This document shows, piece after piece, positions 61,086 to 64,000 of a DNA stretch of 64,000 nt; position 1 is the stretch's first letter; every line of letters starts with the position of its first letter. Position numbers and translations under genes: made by a program. Under the pieces are notes generated by a model. That model was not told the origin of the DNA, did no database searches, and saw nothing but the letters and a program-made list of their open reading frames with translations. This stretch comes from JALOLV01 sp046295175 (GTDB taxonomy: Bacteria; Bacteroidota; Bacteroidia; Cytophagales; Spirosomataceae). Where the stretch lies: assembly GCA_046295175.1 (NCBI GenBank), contig JBKBNY010000004.1:310001-374000 (forward strand), given 5' to 3'.

Positions 61086-62561
61086 ATGAGATTATTAGTA
61101 CTTTCAATATTTGGCTTAATTTTAAATTATAAACTTTTCGCCAGTGGTCAGAAATATTGTTGTGCTGTCAATGTGTGTAAACCAGGAGGGTGTGACAACA
61201 ACAATGAGAATCCTATAGGTGCAAAATTTAAGATGGTTTCTCTTTCAAACACTGATTTGTTAAACTTAAAAAATGACATTACCACAACCAAAAACCTAAG
61301 AACTTCGAGTGCTGCCATTTCAATTACCTACGAAGATTTTGAAGCACTTACTGCTTCGGGCAAATCTTGGCTAACCTTCATGGATGGGGATGCTATTTTT
61401 TCAATGAATGTTGGAAGTGCAAACAATAGCACTCCTCAAAATTGGTCTTTACCCAATAATCTACTCAACTATTACGAAGGAGCATATCAAGATGATTTTG
61501 TTTCGCCCTCGAGTTTGCCCAATGATTTACAGATTCCCGGGGCAAATAAGGTTGTAAAAGGCTATTATGTTGATGAAAACGATTACCCAATCGATATATA
61601 TTCGCATTACTCTCTTGGCAATAATAATATTAGACGAATAGGCACCACTTACGATTATGATTTTGAAACAGACGATATTTTTGACGAGCCAGATTACGAC
61701 TTCTCGAAAATTCCCTTGAATCTAAATGATAGCTTTAGGAGTGTGATTGAGCTTAGTGACCCAGATAGTAATCAGAAACTAAACAAAACTATTGAGAATG
61801 TAACCGTCGATGCCTTCGGCAGCATCACGACACCCAGGGGAACATCACAGTGTCTGAGGCTAAAATTTATTGATTCTACTTTTTCACGGACTAACGAATC
61901 ATTGCCTTATGTGTTATCTGAAACTTACACGGCCATTGGTTTTGCCACAAAGGAAGGGGAGTATTTTTATGCTCAAGTGAGCAGTTCTTCGGGAATGGCC
62001 ACTCTTATCAAACCAGTCTATAAACTTGTGGTCAATACTTCATCACTTACACAATTGGCAAGCGTGATGCTAAACAATAACAACAAAGGTATAAGTATCA
62101 ACACTGACGACGAAGCACCTCACCCATCTGCAATTTTAGATATAAAAAATGATAGTTTAGGCATCTTGATTCCACGTATCACCGAAGCCAATCGTCCCAA
62201 TTCCCCAGCCGAGGGGCTATTGGTTTATCAGGTAGATAACACCGCAGGGTTTTATTATTTCGATGGAACGACTTGGCAACGATTATCTTCTCAACCACCT
62301 GTCGGCGTTTCGGCTCGTGTTAGTGCAAATTTCGTTAGCGAAAACTTGTATATTCGTGGCAAAAATCAGCTTAAAAATGGCTCAACCTTCGTCAAGTTCG
62401 ATACACCACGAGATGATTTTGAAGATTTAATGATAAACATCCAACCCGAAGGAGATTGTAATGGGGTCTATATTTCACGTAAAACTCGTGAAGGTTTTGA
62501 AGTAAAAGAATTGCAGAAAGGTAAATCTAATGTGAAGTTTAGTTGGAGAATTGAAAAGTGA
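61086..62561 (+). CDS. Secreted paralogue 3, divergent N-terminal half
   Basis: A 491-residue protein with a signal peptide (MRLLVLSIFGLILNYKLFASG). Its N-terminal two thirds are alignable but clearly diverged from copies 1 and 2 (ITYEDFEALTASGKSWL against ITQSDFEGFVQAGKSIL; DYDFETDDIFDEPDYDF acidic segment kept). From about residue 345 on (SAILDIKNDSLGILIPRI) it becomes near-identical to copy 2, including the block RLSSQPPVGVSARVS and the last 70 residues. The mosaic pattern suggests gene conversion of the C-terminus. Co-transcribed with paralogue 2 and convergent with the vapC-like gene. Confidence 0.8.
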   Translation: MRLLVLSIFGLILNYKLFASGQKYCCAVNVCKPGGCDNNNENPIGAKFKMVSLSNTDLLNLKNDITTTKNLRTSSAAISITYEDFEALTASGKSWLTFMDGDAIFSMNVGSANNSTPQNWSLPNNLLNYYEGAYQDDFVSPSSLPNDLQIPGANKVVKGYYVDENDYPIDIYSHYSLGNNNIRRIGTTYDYDFETDDIFDEPDYDFSKIPLNLNDSFRSVIELSDPDSNQKLNKTIENVTVDAFGSITTPRGTSQCLRLKFIDSTFSRTNESLPYVLSETYTAIGFATKEGEYFYAQVSSSSGMATLIKPVYKLVVNTSSLTQLASVMLNNNNKGISINTDDEAPHPSAILDIKNDSLGILIPRITEANRPNSPAEGLLVYQVDNTAGFYYFDGTTWQRLSSQPPVGVSARVSANFVSENLYIRGKNQLKNGSTFVKFDTPRDDFEDLMINIQPEGDCNGVYISRKTREGFEVKELQKGKSNVKFSWRIEK

Positions 62562-62578
62562 AGTTTTTTACTTTTCAA
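62551..62578. terminator. Hairpin spanning two convergent stop codons
   Basis: TTGAAAAGT (62551-62559) and ACTTTTCAA (62570-62578) are perfect complements around a 10-nt loop. They cover the stop of paralogue 3 (62559-62561) and lie over the stop of the toxin gene (62568-62570). No T-run follows on either strand, so termination is weakly supported. Confidence 0.4.
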
Positions 62579-62936
62579 GAAATAAGAAATCCAGCTCTTT
62601 TATTACAGAAAAATCGTTATCTGAACTTATTAGAGGTACTTGAAATTCGATGGCAGTAGCTGCAATAATAGCATCAGGGGTTTTGAGTTTATATCGCTGG
62701 CGTAGCCATATTGTTCTTGATTTAATATTTTGATTCATCTCAATGATAAAGCAATCATTGAGTAAATTTCGGAGAAGGTTTTTCTCAATTTTTGATACGC
62801 TAAATTTACCTAAAAGTTCAATTTCTGTAACAAATGACACCCCGAAATGATAATCAAGAAACGCTTCTACATTAGGTTTTCCCTCATGTATTTGAATTAG
62901 AAAATTAGTATCGGCTAAGAAATCAATCCCATTCAT
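62568..62936 (-). CDS. PIN-domain toxin (VapC-like)
   Basis: A 122-residue PIN-domain ribonuclease. Acidic catalytic residues appear in DFLADTNFLIQ (first Asp pair), a Glu in FVTEIELLG, KTPDAIIAATAIE (Asp) and SSDNDF (Asp), the normal PIN set. VapC-type toxins cut RNA and are held by the partner antitoxin. The start overlaps the upstream 55-residue antitoxin gene by 14 bp (62923-62936), the classic TA layout. It converges with the paralogue operon. Confidence 0.9.
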   Translation of the reverse strand: MNGIDFLADTNFLIQIHEGKPNVEAFLDYHFGVSFVTEIELLGKFSVSKIEKNLLRNLLNDCFIIEMNQNIKSRTIWLRQRYKLKTPDAIIAATAIEFQVPLISSDNDFSVIKELDFLFLEK

Positions 62937-63090
62937 TACGAAGTTCTTTTTGAAGTTCTAAGCCATCAATATTACGCTTTAATAAACCAAAATGTTTTCT
63001 TAGTCCCTGCTTTTTAGGGCTTTCTTTCAACTTTTTCAATAGTAAATCTACATCAGTATTTTTACTATTACTTTTAATCACAATAGTCAT
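62923..63090 (-). CDS. Probable antitoxin of the PIN-domain toxin
   Basis: A 55-residue ORF, ATG at 63090 and TGA at 62923-62925. The sequence starts MTIVIKSNSKNTDVDLLLKK and ends LELQKELRNEWD, polar and basic with a C-terminal amphipathic helix, the usual toxin-wrapping end of such antitoxins. I do not recognise a specific fold class; the N-terminal MTIVIKS beta strand could be ribbon-helix-helix or AbrB-like. Gene order, strand, size and 14-bp overlap with the toxin start support the call. Confidence 0.75.
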   Translation of the reverse strand: MTIVIKSNSKNTDVDLLLKKLKESPKKQGLRKHFGLLKRNIDGLELQKELRNEWD

Positions 63091-63164
63091 TTTCTATGAA
63101 TTTGATTATGCAAATTAGTTTTTTTAAATATATTTATAAGTAGAAATGAATTAATTTTTTGTAA

Positions 63165-64000
63165 ATGAGCAAATTAAAAAGTTCTGTTTGGAGTACAATT
63201 CTTGCATCAGGCATTCTTTACGGCCTTGCTTATCCCAATTACCCCGAATTTCCTTTCGGAGTTTTGGCTTGGTTTGCTTTGGTGCCTCTTTTGCTCGAAA
63301 TCAAGAAAACAAGTTCATTTAAAGCCTATCTTTCCATTATTTTGCCAGTATTTGCTATCAGTAGTCCGATAGGCTTTTGGTGGACGAGCTATTATAGTTG
63401 GCAAACATTCTTTGTCTGTTATTTTACTCAATTACTTTCATTATACTTCGTATTTGTATTACATTTTGGGTTGCAAAAACGCTTTGGTTGGCGACGTTCG
63501 CTCATACTTTTTCCATTTCTTTGGGTATTTGTCGAATGGACTACGCACCTGCTTCCGCATAACCTACAAGTGCTAAATATTGCTTATACTCAAGCACATT
63601 TGCTGTATTTCAATCAATTTGCCGACCTTGCAGGTATTTGGGGTATTGCTTTTTGGGTGATTTCACTCAACGTTCTGATAACTTTAGCTATTGAAACGAA
63701 AGCAAAGAAATACTATCTTTTTACTACTACTTGTGTTTTACTCGCCCTCATTTATTCAGTTTGGATATTGCACATTAATCCATCAAGTGCTATTGGCAGC
63801 GGAAATACCAAAACCAAAGTTGCGTTGATACAGACCAATATTGATAGTTATGCCGTAAATGATTCGTTGATTGTACAGAAAACCCTGAATCAAATCATTT
63901 CACTCTCCGATTCAGCAGTACGTACACACAAACCCGATTTGGTCGTGCTTCCCGAAGCATCTTTCCCATTTTCGTTATTCAAAGATAAAAGTTTCTTAGA
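63165..64000 (+). CDS. lnt: Apolipoprotein N-acyltransferase, N-terminal part (3' end outside window)
   Basis: Open frame of 278 codons from ATG 63165 to the window end. Lnt adds the third acyl chain to lipoproteins at the inner membrane. Seen here are the N-terminal membrane helices (ILASGILYGLAYPNYPEFPFG, WFALVPLLLEI, GFWWTSYYSWQTFF, FPFLWVFVEW), the conserved NIAYTQAHLLYFNQFADLAGIWG region (near 140-162) and the start of the nitrilase-like domain (KVALIQTNIDSY, DLVVLPEASFPF with the catalytic-Glu region PEAS). The catalytic Lys and Cys lie beyond the window. 74 bp from the divergent antitoxin start. Confidence 0.9.
   Translation, partial: MSKLKSSVWSTILASGILYGLAYPNYPEFPFGVLAWFALVPLLLEIKKTSSFKAYLSIILPVFAISSPIGFWWTSYYSWQTFFVCYFTQLLSLYFVFVLHFGLQKRFGWRRSLILFPFLWVFVEWTTHLLPHNLQVLNIAYTQAHLLYFNQFADLAGIWGIAFWVISLNVLITLAIETKAKKYYLFTTTCVLLALIYSVWILHINPSSAIGSGNTKTKVALIQTNIDSYAVNDSLIVQKTLNQIISLSDSAVRTHKPDLVVLPEASFPFSLFKDKSFL

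Overview
This window looks like chromosomal DNA of a Bacteroidota bacterium, most likely a Cytophagales member related to Emticicia, Arcicella or Spirosoma. That placement is inferred. It rests on AT-rich codon use, almost no Shine-Dalgarno sequences, several promoters of the Bacteroidota type (TTG/TTTG, about 19-20 nt, then TAnnTTTG), SusC/TonB-type receptors with N-terminal carboxypeptidase-like domains, OmpA/PD40 envelope proteins, WbqC, DUF779, 7TM-DISM kinases and GG-leader peptides. I see no rRNA, tRNA, CRISPR array, prophage or insertion sequence. Both edges cut genes: a carboxypeptidase-like regulatory-domain protein on the left and lnt on the right.

Layout. 0-6.6 kb: a type-2 malate/lactate dehydrogenase, an M19 membrane dipeptidase, then an AraC regulator divergent from an acetaldehyde-type aldehyde dehydrogenase and its usual partner DUF779. 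AraC-like direct repeats lie between the divergent genes, and a 140-nt folded element lies between the dehydrogenase and DUF779. 6.6-20 kb: housekeeping genes (clpC, wbqC-like, sua5, GNAT, truA, nucleoside permease, fumC) and a large repetitive OmpA protein. 20-26 kb: csaA followed by a copper-type operon (Cys-rich small protein, TonB receptor, HMA-MauE fusion, beta-propeller lipoprotein, periplasmic HMA protein). 26-39 kb: a 1098-residue secreted protein with a large internal duplication, a PD40-OmpA protein, a CocE/NonD hydrolase, a 39-codon membrane peptide gene with its own terminator, hisG-hisD, a DMT exporter and overlapping pabB/pabC-like genes. 39.6-42.7 kb: a double amidohydrolase.

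42.8-51.2 kb is the first region of special interest, a peptide natural-product locus. Two 21-residue GG leaders are followed by Cys/Pro-rich cores with repeated CYTPP units. Nearby are a C39 peptidase-ABC exporter, an HlyD adaptor, a TolC channel, a Crp-type regulator, and a two-gene operon of a GT-A glycosyltransferase with a stand-alone protein resembling the lantibiotic-dehydratase C-terminal (SpaB_C/thiopeptide-type) domain. The pairing of that operon with a Cys-repeat peptide suggests an unusual, possibly glycosylated, modified peptide.

54.6-62.6 kb is the second. A LytTR protein, a NarL-type response regulator, a 7TM-DISM histidine kinase and three tandem paralogous secreted proteins appear to form one regulon. 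The palindrome AAATACCT-N6-AGGTATTT, or a close variant, occurs three times. In four promoters (LytTR, kinase operon, first and second paralogue) its AGGTATTT half-site lies exactly 20 nt upstream of the -7 octamer. The kinase operon and the first paralogue share one palindrome facing both ways. The window closes with a VapBC-like toxin-antitoxin pair and the start of lnt.
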